Virus record (IMG/VR): IMGVR_UViG_3300037010_000704
Coordinates: 1 to 58,868 of that record
DNA length: 58,868 nt
Strand: one strand, 5' to 3'
Source: a virus
Notes under the pieces: model-generated
The model's database searches: none
What the model was told of the DNA's origin: nothing
The model's input: the letters and a program-made list of their open reading frames with translations, nothing else
Position numbers and translations under genes: made by a program
Part shown: positions 33,801-41,971 of the stretch, piece by piece
Position numbering within the stretch: position 1 is the stretch's first letter
Layout: every line of letters begins with the position of its first letter

Positions 33801-36120
33801 CCCCAGCGAGCCGGAAGCGACGAAGGTCGGGGACAGTGGGATCACCGTTCTCAAAGCCGGTGATGGGGGTGCCATCCGCCTTGACGACGGGAATGGCGTT
33901 GTTCATCGCATCAAACAAGGTTATGTCCCAGGACTTGTAGGCTGTGTAGACTCCACCGATGGCCGGGGGCGTCCATGTGACTTCCAGGTTGTTCTGGGCG
34001 TCGATGATGGCGACGGTGGGGCTGCTGGGGAGCTTGGAGACCACGCCTGTCCCACTGAAGCGGACTAGCACGGGGGTAGCCCATGAGGTGCCCATGGCGT
34101 TCACCCCGGACAGGGTGAAGATGGCGTTGGCAGACAGTCCCGTGAAGGTGGCCGAGAGTTCCCCCGGATTTACCTTGCGTCGGGCTTCGTTGTCCTTCTG
34201 GATGTAGATGTCACCAGATCCCGAGTAGCCCCAGGACAGGGGAAACACCGTGGAGCTTGTGACGACGGTGTAGTTCGATGAGAACGAGGAGAACACCATG
34301 GGGGCAACCCCAGGGAGAACTCGTATGGGGATGGGGATGGACCGCTGGGGGGACATCCCACCACACTTGGCCAGAAGGTGGAGGTAGAAGTCCCCCGCTA
34401 TGTGGAAGGGGCCTTCAAGCTGGCCCTGCACATTGGGGTAGATGCCCACGGGGTATCCAGTGGTATCAGTCCCCTGGACATCCACAAAGAGCATGAAGTC
34501 CCCATTTTCGATGGGAACCAGGGTGGAGTTCGCCTGATTGACCTCGGAGAGGAAAAATTCAGCCGTAGGGTTGGGGGGCAGATCTACCTGGACGGCGGCG
34601 TAGACCCCGATGGTGACGGGGCTTACAGCAGAGCCGACGCTGCCACTCAAACGGTTGACGTCGGAGTAGGACTGGGAAGCCGTATCTACCCGGAAGATAC
34701 TGGGAAGACCCGTGCTCGTCACCACGCAGGAGGAGGCCCCCGTGCGTGAGTTCGTACTGGAGGAGGCCGAGATGGTCACGATCCAGGAAGAGAAGATCGG
34801 GGCATCCACGGGGATCTGGAAGTAGAGGTAGCGGACCCTAGACTGGGAACCCGTGACCGTCACGACATCCGTGATGGGGACAGTGACGGACCCATCGGAC
34901 ACGCGAGCATCGGTGATGGCCGGTGCGGCTCCAATGGGTTTGATGTTCACCGTGATGGTGGCGGTCTCGGTGGAGAGAATGTCGGGGAGCTCGAAACGAA
35001 TGTAGGACTTGTTCCCGATGGGCTGCCGGGATTGAAGATTCTGAGGCAGGATGTTAATGGGAATGGCAGCAGAGGTGGACCAGTTCTGTGCAGCCGGGGC
35101 GGTGGGGTTCTTGGCGGAGACATGGATGGGGTCCACGGTGACCGTCTTGAGGACGGTCGAGCCAGCCTTGATATCCACGGAGAAACCCACGGTGCCGTCG
35201 CCCTGGACCTCCCAGGTGGCCTCGGAGGTCGTCGAGGTGCCACCCGTAAGGAACCTACCAGTGGCCGTCCCCTGGGTCTGCCACTCGTAAGTGACAGCCT
35301 GAGCCTTGCCGCCGACAAAGAAGGTTGGGCATTCAACTACGACTGCCCCATAACCCGTGGTGGGGTTGAGATCGGGGGAGGTGTTGAAGGCACAGACCAG
35401 ATTAGCAGAGAGTTCACCCTGCTTTTCCCCAGTGAAGTTCAGAGTGAAGTCCAGGACGGCGGCGTTGTCGATGGAGTCGTAGATCGACTCGGCCCTGTAG
35501 GCGCGAATCTGAATCACCTCGGTCCCCACACCCCGCTTCACACCACCACAGGGGTCATCCATGGTGCGAGGCAAGACTTCCAGGTAGGCGGCGTCATCCC
35601 CATCGATAAGGAAGCGGAGCCCAGGGAGAGTGGTTAGGGTGGGAGGAAGGTAGCGGACGTTGGTGGCCGGGGTATCCCCGGTGTAGCACTTGAACTTGAT
35701 GGGAGGGACGGTGTCGTCGTAGCCGAGGAGATTGACGGACGTCGCAGAGGTCAGGACTTCCCTGATGACCAAGGGCTCCTTGACTATCATGGACACGACC
35801 CGCATGTCGTCGCTGGTGCCGTCTGCGGCTGTCACAGAAAGTATGAAGTTGAAGGGATCCGACTGGGAGAGAGTCACATCCGTCAGGTCGTAGGACACCG
35901 TCGCTGTGGCGACTTTGGTGGCGGCATCGTAGCCATTACTTATGGACACCCATGAGGGGGCCTGGACAATACTCCAGTTGGGGGCCGAGTCCGCAGATGC
36001 CTGGGCAACCACCAACGTCCCAGATGACCCGAGGGCTAGCTTGACGGTGTTGGTGTTTACCACCACGACCTTGTTGACCTGGGCAGAGATTACGAATGAG
36101 GTGATTGCGATCTTAGCCAT
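27877..36120 (-). CDS. Giant multi-Ig-domain virion protein, 2,747 aa
   Basis: The largest gene of the window. ATG 36120 has AGAGGA ten bases upstream. The N-terminus (residues 1-130) reads like a BACON-type beta domain. Clear putative-Ig (He_PIG) domains follow at about 1035-1110, 1115-1210, 1618-1715, 1718-1810 and 2328-2420, each with GGxPPYTW-like and LSGTP motifs (VGGKPPYTWAAENLPPGV, ATGGLPPATEW, LLSGTPGAPF, TLSGTPNAT). The remainder is Ser/Thr/Pro-rich beta repeats. No enzyme motif or signal peptide is visible. Proteins of this layout form long fibres or sheath decorations that bind polysaccharide. Position between the beta-helix fibre and a smaller adhesin supports a virion location. 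Confidence 0.85.
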   Translation of the reverse strand: MAKIAITSFVISAQVNKVVVVNTNTVKLALGSSGTLVVAQASADSAPNWSIVQAPSWVSISNGYDAATKVATATVSYDLTDVTLSQSDPFNFILSVTAADGTSDDMRVVSMIVKEPLVIREVLTSATSVNLLGYDDTVPPIKFKCYTGDTPATNVRYLPPTLTTLPGLRFLIDGDDAAYLEVLPRTMDDPCGGVKRGVGTEVIQIRAYRAESIYDSIDNAAVLDFTLNFTGEKQGELSANLVCAFNTSPDLNPTTGYGAVVVECPTFFVGGKAQAVTYEWQTQGTATGRFLTGGTSTTSEATWEVQGDGTVGFSVDIKAGSTVLKTVTVDPIHVSAKNPTAPAAQNWSTSAAIPINILPQNLQSRQPIGNKSYIRFELPDILSTETATITVNIKPIGAAPAITDARVSDGSVTVPITDVVTVTGSQSRVRYLYFQIPVDAPIFSSWIVTISASSSTNSRTGASSCVVTSTGLPSIFRVDTASQSYSDVNRLSGSVGSAVSPVTIGVYAAVQVDLPPNPTAEFFLSEVNQANSTLVPIENGDFMLFVDVQGTDTTGYPVGIYPNVQGQLEGPFHIAGDFYLHLLAKCGGMSPQRSIPIPIRVLPGVAPMVFSSFSSNYTVVTSSTVFPLSWGYSGSGDIYIQKDNEARRKVNPGELSATFTGLSANAIFTLSGVNAMGTSWATPVLVRFSGTGVVSKLPSSPTVAIIDAQNNLEVTWTPPAIGGVYTAYKSWDITLFDAMNNAIPVVKADGTPITGFENGDPTVPDLRRFRLAGVPTGDLKMSMQAFSTDTTTIQDSDPWDTNKAFPTLPAGSVLINNEVQAAPALKGETVTISIKPTIVADRWRAVFGDQSTTDWLPLSSSSILKSFMVGGDTQVITIEVEKDYSTALPPVKLRRSLTTSIFIVDEDFIPVESTDPILGDIGVGGDAGFEVTDGTNVAYAPANYAAFTKAVVKDEATQELKLMLGVARGRDGSSVLGTMAIDVFPLPGRPYAKDLIKPTLGYLVDDGQNASAIKITTDGLPPVTVGHSLTWTKPLNPGEQGNPGTGEIKIQAVGGKPPYTWAAENLPPGVRFTADGTLSGTVLAPGTYPIDISVADASTPPYIDMKTLSLVARSDLEITTPRLPGPTAPGTDIPLLQVGVYYEGQLEATGGVKTYSWKQVSGNLPNGLTIDALGKVSGYPTTMNSTTDFSTDFVVVVQVTDSLGAKSSKSYTVRLTPQALTVGDPDQTVLFAGERFIVRIPVSGGDFTVGPDGVSSHVVVVAAGSLFDSGSPVINGFIELSFNPSTAPTPNAVCHITVTDGKTTVAKDYVFTVRPALAPFTGLSLAGFPSNFQSALPVGQTVQSQTIPFNLEAGTYTIKDNGPLPTYINGLTGYMHPVAGSQGGFTVSGLATSPQTLEVSASATLLKAGADMGMYSRTYSIIAQKGAMTPADPADFQVTSLPSVVGSPFYMDPMRSYFNATATTRGNLTAKVKQGFSLPLGVSLDARNGLLYGTLRAKDVTSTAIEFYDAQVNLVATSEVTFDFYTTDLSLSDTLAPLVMQGKYLVPMTIGGSPNPAAFVVKGAFPDGLGMSVTGDVLTLSGRPTEGGYFDIWIRLTDGSNANRVGLAYRRLEVRFNEPLQILTTTPPSITLGQAYSYQLQATGGIPFTTGSAYKWAVIGTTQLPTPYTLSEDGLITGTSTPSTPSNWSGVIQVQVTDASDSTKTATMPMAITPLPPLVITTTSLPSGVALSPYADNVYLAATGGLPPATEWAVIPDGTTPGALPTGMTLDATTGLLSGTPGAPFNGSLRFSVKDSANPKNQSFKVIPLNIVPIDAFHIESVAPLKPGVANALPDAFVGVAYGPIEVYVKGGTQPYTNPRILSAYTTSGTETPFPTSVNLEIVPKPGTVDRYLIRSKAGTTPSVAYSGSMFIVVDDVHSVEPPATRPYQAASAIYSLYVDRYAPQGDIACFPSAVKQGAVLTISGSYAIGGGTDTVTAKFKVVRKDTGAIVYAETSLPPTSSSTPLPFSRTDLNTAIIPPGTVVVATLTLTNASGMTVTKTAEATISSLSASLSASPATINNNGVTFSSTTLTPNWDAGNFTATLVDLANDTVPLATNLVRNTPITQTPHSTTNYAIYIYDANNVKVATASCTVTVAYAPTTGSISPTSQAITAGSSFTATPSFSGGLGRLKAVYGGTTLYDAAVTSGTGVSIPSSGVPQAGVINLTLTVTSNGPGTTPQTATATATVSAASVSLTANPTTVIKGGSPSTTTLTFSWSGGSSAKILRLDGGTWVDLATGLAASGTKTDTPLHTPTTSYRLEVYDAGNEALNHSDVSVTVNVPPDPDPIINTLSIPAAQYGVFYSTTLSGSSGVAPLSWQLVSPSASVLTGYGLSFDVNGTLSGTPNATCPTSLAITVKLTDNSATNTDPQKTYTLATTCQTSLSLPGTINLTNGVAFDLNRYLSNKNGSIVWGMSPAITGVTLTTAGILTANLGSLNQAVTFTVTGTCPGFSGTTTLVITAKPVNVSWTSTAITVTTGDNFTIHADASGGDGGNFTWAISSQADHTWPAFVPSPVASGVKSIDLSCKAPSTPGTYYCKVQATDASGNVGHSEDCVITVAAPLLDFFSALQPDSNYLGVLYGSVSNTTGLGPGYYVNQGNAWKITTTNTPADAVMSVSSAPPAYMGTFSVVKLTSGVNPTFEVRSTPSSMPQTGSPSTNQIGLTLSGTGGSKTKSLSFMAVNDNNIYWAPFQLTVLNESGTAIALPLI

Positions 36121-36181
36121 ACCTGACGGTTCCTCTACCTTGGGGGCGAAAGCACCTTACCTGTGTTTTAGCGTAGCAGTA
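36121..36181 (-). promoter_or_regulatory. Gap between the 1,265- and 2,747-residue genes
   Basis: The 61-bp gap holds the ribosome-binding site of the giant gene (AGAGGA, ten bases upstream). The minus strand also contains CTACGCTAA, nine bases identical to part of promoter-like copy 1, but not the GTGTA element, so I do not call a promoter. No terminator-like hairpin is present. Transcription probably reads through from the upstream gene. Confidence 0.3.
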
Positions 36182-39100
36182 TCAGAGGGTCGAAACCACG
36201 CTGGATGAACTATCGGCGTCGATGTTACCTGCGAAGGCAGCCTTGGCGGCTCCCACGGAGCGGAACATCACGGAGTTGGCGGTGAGCTTGGCCTTACCTG
36301 TGGAGTTCCAGGAGGGTTCACAGACAATGGAGGAACCAGCGGACGCCTTCACGATCAAGGACGTAGTCAGGATATTGTACTCCTGGGTGTAGCTGTCGTG
36401 CTTGGTCAGGGTCACGCTGGATGACATCTCTGCGAGAATGAAGCAATCGGCGGGCTTGCCTGGGGTGGCGACCAAGGTGGTGTTGGTGAAGCGGGCCGAA
36501 CTGGAATCCAGGGCCACACCGACCGCAAGGTCTTGGACATCCAGGATCCCTTTGTTGAAGGTGATCATAGATCCCTGGTCAGCCGCGACGGCCTGCCGGT
36601 TGTTGATAAACTCACAGTCCATGAACTCCACATCAGAGTCGGTGACCTTGACGGCAAAGTCCCGGAAGCCGTTGAACCGGATACCGTTGAAGATCACTCG
36701 GGACTCGGCGACGTAGAAGGCCGTGGCGGCACCGTCCCCGAAGCCCAGGAAGTCCGAGGGGCAGAGGATCTCGACGCGGTTCTGGGAAGAGGTCTCCCGA
36801 CCGATGGTGAGACGGGCGCTGTCCTGCATGGTGAAAGCGATATTGCCCAGGCAGTAGTAGCGGACGCTCCGGGGCTCCCCGTCGCCCACAAGGGCCTGGG
36901 AGAGGGACGACTTCGGCAGAGTCTTGATGTTGTAGGGATCACCCGTGTCCACCAAAATGATCGACACGGGGTGACGAAGCACAGGAGGCAGCAGACTCAG
37001 GCAGCCCTGGATGGTCATGCGGGCCGTTGCCTTCGAAAAACCATCGTTGAGGTCGCTACCACTACGGTTGTTGACGTAGAGGACGACCGGGGCGATGGTG
37101 GTCTGGAGGTTGTCGCCGAGGATTTGCTTGGGCTTGAGATTCTTGATGGCGAACCCGACATGGGGAAGGGCACGGGAGAATCCGCGACCACCTGACTTCG
37201 TCGTGAACTTCACCTTCTTCCGCTTGTAGCCGTGGAGGGGCTCGATGAAGTCGTTGGTGTGAAGCCTGACCTCGAAGGTGTGCTCGGTGTTGGTGTATCG
37301 CTTGGCATAGTAATTCCCGTCGAACTCACCGGCCATGGGGGTGTTAGTGAGGGTGCCATCCGACCACATTTCCAGGCTGGGCAGGATGGTGGCCAGGGGG
37401 AGGCAGCGATTGAATGGGTAGGTGTCCTTAATGCCGACGACGGGGGCCTGCCCGGTGCCGTTGGTGGTCACCGTGGCAGTCGGAGCGGAGTAGAGGACGG
37501 AGTATTCCCGACCCTCAACACCCTCACCCTGGTAGGGGATGTAGGTGAAGCCTAGCTTCAGGGAGGATGTGCTGTCCAAAGCGGGGAGGAGGGAGGCCAT
37601 CAGGAAGAACTTTTGGGCGAGCAGGTTCACCTGGACCCCAGCGATCTTAACCGTGGTGATGCCCCCGAAGATGTCCACCGTGCAGTCGTAGGCCACGAAC
37701 TGAGCTTGGGGCACATCGTAGATCCAGATCTTGCGGATACCGTCGTCAGTGCTGATGACCCCTTTCAGGGTAGCGTCCACGGCAGCCATATAGATGTAGG
37801 TGTTGGAGAGGTCCGTATTGATCCCTAGGATCTTGACACGGGGGTCCAGGGGGAACTCAACGGTGGGGTTGTTGCCCACCAGGACGACCTCCTCGATCTG
37901 GGTCAGGCCCTTCACGGCGGGGACGAAAGAGGTCTGGACTGTATCCATGCAGGTGATCGTGAAGTTGAGGACGGCATCCTTGGCGATCTGACTGGCCAGG
38001 ACCACCACGATGGCGTCAACGGTGGTGTCCTTCTTCACCATCTGGCTGCGAATGGTTACGGGGGCGTTGGCCTTGGTGTCGAACACTGAGTTCACTATGA
38101 GGCCCGTGAACTTACCTGCGAGGTTGCAGCGGTTGATGACGAAGGTGGTCGTCACTCCGTTGGCTTGGTCAGAGAGTTCCTTACCCACGGCGGCGAGCAC
38201 TGGGATGGTCACCCGTGTGCCGAAGGTCGAGGTTGAGTAGTTAGGGTTCAGGGCCTCCAGGGTCACGCCAGGGGTGACCGAGGGCAGTGGGGTGCTGATT
38301 TCGTATTCGCTAACCCCAAACACAGGGAGGGCTTTGGTGGTGGCGGTATCGAACAACTCGCCGCCGTCCACGGACTCCGGGACTTTCTTGAGGTCAAAGC
38401 GGCTGCCTGCGGCGTAACAGACGCCCACGGTGACGTAGATGTCTTCGCTCTTGAGGTCCACACCAGCCGATAGGGGATCCACAACGGTGTGTAGGAGGAT
38501 CTCATTCGTGTTCAGGCCCTCGACACGCATCACGGACCCGTAGAGCACCACGGGCTCTCGGACAGGAGGGTTGACGGTTAGGTTAGTGGCGACAGCCTGG
38601 ATCAGGCAAAAGGTGAACTGGGCATTGGCGGGGGAACTCGACCCCAGGCGGATGCGGACGATGTCATCCTTAGCCCAAGGGGCTCCCTTGGTGCCAACAA
38701 CCTTGTCGGCCACGGTGAGTTTCTTCGTGCAGTAGAAGGTCCGGGTGTCCGAGGAGAACCCATTGGAGAATCCATCGAACTCACCGTCCAGCGTGTCAGC
38801 GTTGGGGATGAGGTGGTCGGCGACGGCCACGAAGTAACTGAGTTTGGACCCCAGGGCTTTCCTCAGCATGGGGCTGGAAGGTGATTCACCCCGAGCCACC
38901 TTGCTATTGGTGGTGCCCATGTAGAGGTCTACCAAGCCCTGCTCCAACATGGGAGCAAGGTCGTAGCCTGTCAGGCTGACGGACATGCGGGTATCCACTA
39001 TGTCTTCAGGGTAGACGACATCAGCAAACTTGTTGTCCCAGCGACCACTGAGGCGTGAGGCGCGGGTGCCGGAGGCGGAGGATCCCGACTTGGAGCATCC

Positions 39101-39979
39101 GAAGGGGTTTTCTTCGATGCTGAAGTTTCCGGTGTTCCGCTGGAAGATGAGGGCGATGGGGGCGGCGTAGGTGTAGCCGTCCATGCTTCCCAGGCCGTTG
39201 TAGGGGTTACCGTCCCCGGCCCGCCAGAGACCGAAGTCTCCATTGATCTTGCCCATAGATTCAAAGCGATACTGGATGTTCATGTCCTCAATGGACCCCT
39301 TCCAGGCCCCCGCACCATAGACCACCTCATCGGAGGTGATGCCCGGGTCCAGGCCCGCCCGGAACTGGGTGAAGTCGTAGCTGAGGGGGATGGAGGCAAC
39401 CCGGATGGCCCACTGAAGCTGGGCTCGACCCGTGGTGTAGATGTTCTGGAAGGGGTCGATGAGGTCGGATTCGATGGTGGCGTAGGGCAGGCAGTTCACG
39501 CACCCATTCAGATAGAACTTGCGGGTGGAGTCGGGATCCGTGGGATCGATGTAGAAGCCCTCTCCCGTCTCGGGGTTCAAGTTGCAATACCAGAGTTCCA
39601 GATAGACCACGTAGATAGATGCCTCGGGCGTGGTGCTGACCTTTGACCAAGCCTTGGGGGCCGGAATGGTTACGAGGTTGGTGTTGACGTTGTCCGTTCC
39701 GTTACCCCCGACCTTCAGGACTTCCCCGGCGAAAAGGAAGTTGTAGGCCGGAACCTCGAACATCAAGGGGAGGGTCGGGGTGGGGAGGATGGGCGTCCGG
39801 GTCAGGCAGCCCGAGAACGTCGTGTTCTCTGAGATACGCTGCCGCTTGAGATCCTGGAGATCTTGGACGAGGTTGAGGTCGGCGTCACTGAGGCGATAGT
39901 CGTGTCGACCGACAACAGTCACGAGACCTCGGCCATCTGCGGGAAGGGTTCGACTGACGGCTGAGGGGTAGGTCTTCAT
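36182..39979 (-). CDS. Tail fibre/baseplate protein with C-terminal beta-helix
   Basis: The protein has 1,265 residues. The N-terminus (GRHDYRLSDADLNLVQDLQD, then KRQRISENTTFSG) is the type that anchors fibres to a baseplate, as in DUF4815 proteins. A long beta-rich middle follows. From about residue 965 a right-handed beta-helix begins (VLYVNNRSGSDLNDGFSKAT), the usual opening of pectate-lyase-like folds, with turns rich in Asn, Asp and Ser (GIRFNGFRDFAVKVTDSDVE). Such a domain commonly binds or cuts surface polysaccharide. No catalytic residues can be assigned by eye. It diverges from the plus-strand adhesin gene. Confidence 0.82.
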   Translation of the reverse strand: MKTYPSAVSRTLPADGRGLVTVVGRHDYRLSDADLNLVQDLQDLKRQRISENTTFSGCLTRTPILPTPTLPLMFEVPAYNFLFAGEVLKVGGNGTDNVNTNLVTIPAPKAWSKVSTTPEASIYVVYLELWYCNLNPETGEGFYIDPTDPDSTRKFYLNGCVNCLPYATIESDLIDPFQNIYTTGRAQLQWAIRVASIPLSYDFTQFRAGLDPGITSDEVVYGAGAWKGSIEDMNIQYRFESMGKINGDFGLWRAGDGNPYNGLGSMDGYTYAAPIALIFQRNTGNFSIEENPFGCSKSGSSASGTRASRLSGRWDNKFADVVYPEDIVDTRMSVSLTGYDLAPMLEQGLVDLYMGTTNSKVARGESPSSPMLRKALGSKLSYFVAVADHLIPNADTLDGEFDGFSNGFSSDTRTFYCTKKLTVADKVVGTKGAPWAKDDIVRIRLGSSSPANAQFTFCLIQAVATNLTVNPPVREPVVLYGSVMRVEGLNTNEILLHTVVDPLSAGVDLKSEDIYVTVGVCYAAGSRFDLKKVPESVDGGELFDTATTKALPVFGVSEYEISTPLPSVTPGVTLEALNPNYSTSTFGTRVTIPVLAAVGKELSDQANGVTTTFVINRCNLAGKFTGLIVNSVFDTKANAPVTIRSQMVKKDTTVDAIVVVLASQIAKDAVLNFTITCMDTVQTSFVPAVKGLTQIEEVVLVGNNPTVEFPLDPRVKILGINTDLSNTYIYMAAVDATLKGVISTDDGIRKIWIYDVPQAQFVAYDCTVDIFGGITTVKIAGVQVNLLAQKFFLMASLLPALDSTSSLKLGFTYIPYQGEGVEGREYSVLYSAPTATVTTNGTGQAPVVGIKDTYPFNRCLPLATILPSLEMWSDGTLTNTPMAGEFDGNYYAKRYTNTEHTFEVRLHTNDFIEPLHGYKRKKVKFTTKSGGRGFSRALPHVGFAIKNLKPKQILGDNLQTTIAPVVLYVNNRSGSDLNDGFSKATARMTIQGCLSLLPPVLRHPVSIILVDTGDPYNIKTLPKSSLSQALVGDGEPRSVRYYCLGNIAFTMQDSARLTIGRETSSQNRVEILCPSDFLGFGDGAATAFYVAESRVIFNGIRFNGFRDFAVKVTDSDVEFMDCEFINNRQAVAADQGSMITFNKGILDVQDLAVGVALDSSSARFTNTTLVATPGKPADCFILAEMSSSVTLTKHDSYTQEYNILTTSLIVKASAGSSIVCEPSWNSTGKAKLTANSVMFRSVGAAKAAFAGNIDADSSSSVVSTL

Positions 39980-40045
39980 ATCCTGGGTCCACCTTAGAGG
40001 GAATCCTGAGCTTCAAGTTCCTCTAGTGAGGAAGTGAAAATCACG
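39980..40045. promoter_or_regulatory. Divergent gap upstream of the PKD adhesin and the beta-helix fibre
   Basis: This 66-bp gap lies between genes in opposite directions and must contain start signals for both. On the plus strand AAGTTCCTCTAG (40014-40025) partly resembles the TAAGTTCTA of the repeated promoter motif, but GTGTA is absent. No other motif is convincing. Confidence 0.3.
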
Positions 40046-41971
40046 ATGGCTGCTACCAACAACACCTTCCCGCCCCTTATCAGTGGGGCGTCCTCTGACC
40101 TCATCGGCCATAAGCAACTCTATGGTCAAGCGGTCCTAGCGTCCTGCCTGATTCAAACTTCACAGTCCGATCAGTTCTTCAACCCTGAGGCTGGTCAACT
40201 TACTGGGTATGCCTCGAATGGATCTTACTACCAGCAAGGAGTGCTCGTCCCCCTCCGCGCCTCCTGGTTCTCGGAGGCCCCTGGCCCCTGGCGGTCGGGA
40301 TCACCTGAGTTCCCCACCAGGGCTGTCGTCCTCGTCACCGATGCGGGCCTGTCCATCCTCGACCGGGACAACGGGCTGGAGATGTGGATGATGTTCATGC
40401 GGGGTGACATGCTGGCATACACCAACAACTTCCTCGCCGGTCAGCAGACACCCGCTGGGTTCACCCCCAGGGAGGTCACCTACCAGAATGGCATCATCAG
40501 CGTCACCCAGTATCCCGACCCCGGCAGCACCTTCACGGGGATCTTCACCCTTCACCTCGACTTCCTGCATGACAACATCTATGCCGACTGCTCCATCAAT
40601 GAAGGTGGGGGCGTGATCGTGCCTCCTACGCCTATCACCACGGTCACCATCGTCAGCCCGACTGTTGATTACCCCGTGGGTGCCCCAGTCACCTACGTCG
40701 CCGCCCCGGTCACCCAGGGCTATCCGCCTGCCGACCACGTCGTTGAATGGACGTTTGACGACGGCTCCTCGGCATTAGGCATCTCGGTCACAAAGACCTG
40801 GGCAACCGCTGGCCCCCATATGGCCTCCGCCAAGGCGACCAACGTCACCACGGGCGGGGTCGGTGAGGCTTCCAAGACCATCAACATTTCCTCAGTGTCC
40901 ACTTCCCTGAATGCCCGACCCTGGGTGTCAACGGGATCAAAAATGTTCGCCTCTGTGGCCAGCACAGCCAACACGAGCTTCCCCGTCGAGTTTGAGCTAC
41001 TCGTCGCCGGGGACTTCCTGGTGAACCTCTACGACGTCAACCACCCCCAGACCATCGTCACTTACAACACGGTCACGGGTGAGCGTCGGGAGTATGGAGA
41101 CCAGTTGACCACCATCGGCACCCCCGCAGGTGCCTGGGCACTCCACAGCGGCCCCAACGCAGGAAAGATCCTGATTGTGGGTTGCCAGGGTGGTCATTAC
41201 GGCATCTTCGACCCTCACACGGGCATCGTTACTATGTCCCAAACCCTCATCTCATCCTCGGGTGGAGCACAGGGGTACGACTTTCAAAAGGGCTACAAAT
41301 TTCCCAACACACTCATGCTCGATGGCAGGGTGTTCTTCGCCGGGGGCCTGGGTCTTGCCTTCAGGGGCAAGATCTACGACCCTGTTGCGGATACCTGGGA
41401 GAACGACGACGGTGTGGGCATCAGCGGCGTCATCGCCTCGGTATTCACCATGCCCTCGGGCAACCTGTTAGCCATCACCCTTGGGCCGAACCCCCAGAGC
41501 TACATCAAAGACAGTATGACGGGCCTGTGGAGCCCGGGGCCTACCCCGCCCGTCAGCATGACGGACAACCACAGCTATTGCCAGATGCCTGATGGGGCCA
41601 TTTTCACGACCACGCTGGGCACTACAGCGGTGGCGTCGATCATGCGTGAGGGTGGGGTCTTCAGATCCATGACAGCCCCTTACCCCTACCTTGAGCAGGA
41701 CAGCACTACGGTGGATGGTGTTGTCGCCGAATACGTCATCACTGCCCCGGACGGCATCGTGGTGAACCTCGGGGGCTACGGCGTCAACCACTATGCCATG
41801 AAGAACTACGAGAACCCCAAGGTGGCCTACTACACACCAGCCCAGGGGGATGTGTGGGTCGTCGGGGCTCCCTTCAACGCCCTCAATCGCACCCACCGTG
41901 GCGGCTTCTGCAACGGCAAGTTGTGGCGTGTCGGGGCGACGGGGATCCTGGAGTATCTCGTCTGGGCCTAA
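40046..41971 (+). CDS. PKD- and propeller-containing virion adhesin
   Basis: I chose ATG 40046 (GAGG upstream with long spacing); a GTG at 40034 is possible. The 641-residue protein has an N-terminal fibre-like domain, a PKD domain at about 215-285 (PTVDYPVGAPVTYVAAPV, WTFDDGSSALGISVTKTWAT) and a C-terminal propeller-like section (about 290-641). The latter has kelch-type blades (GKILIVGCQGGHYGIFDP, GRVFFAGGLGLAFRGKIYDP, NLLAITLGPNP). It is the only plus-strand gene between 7.3 and 58.9 kb, and its stop overlaps that of the hydrolase gene. A receptor-binding or head-decoration role is inferred. Its orientation suggests a separate promoter and perhaps separate acquisition. Confidence 0.8.
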   Translation: MAATNNTFPPLISGASSDLIGHKQLYGQAVLASCLIQTSQSDQFFNPEAGQLTGYASNGSYYQQGVLVPLRASWFSEAPGPWRSGSPEFPTRAVVLVTDAGLSILDRDNGLEMWMMFMRGDMLAYTNNFLAGQQTPAGFTPREVTYQNGIISVTQYPDPGSTFTGIFTLHLDFLHDNIYADCSINEGGGVIVPPTPITTVTIVSPTVDYPVGAPVTYVAAPVTQGYPPADHVVEWTFDDGSSALGISVTKTWATAGPHMASAKATNVTTGGVGEASKTINISSVSTSLNARPWVSTGSKMFASVASTANTSFPVEFELLVAGDFLVNLYDVNHPQTIVTYNTVTGERREYGDQLTTIGTPAGAWALHSGPNAGKILIVGCQGGHYGIFDPHTGIVTMSQTLISSSGGAQGYDFQKGYKFPNTLMLDGRVFFAGGLGLAFRGKIYDPVADTWENDDGVGISGVIASVFTMPSGNLLAITLGPNPQSYIKDSMTGLWSPGPTPPVSMTDNHSYCQMPDGAIFTTTLGTTAVASIMREGGVFRSMTAPYPYLEQDSTTVDGVVAEYVITAPDGIVVNLGGYGVNHYAMKNYENPKVAYYTPAQGDVWVVGAPFNALNRTHRGGFCNGKLWRVGATGILEYLVWA

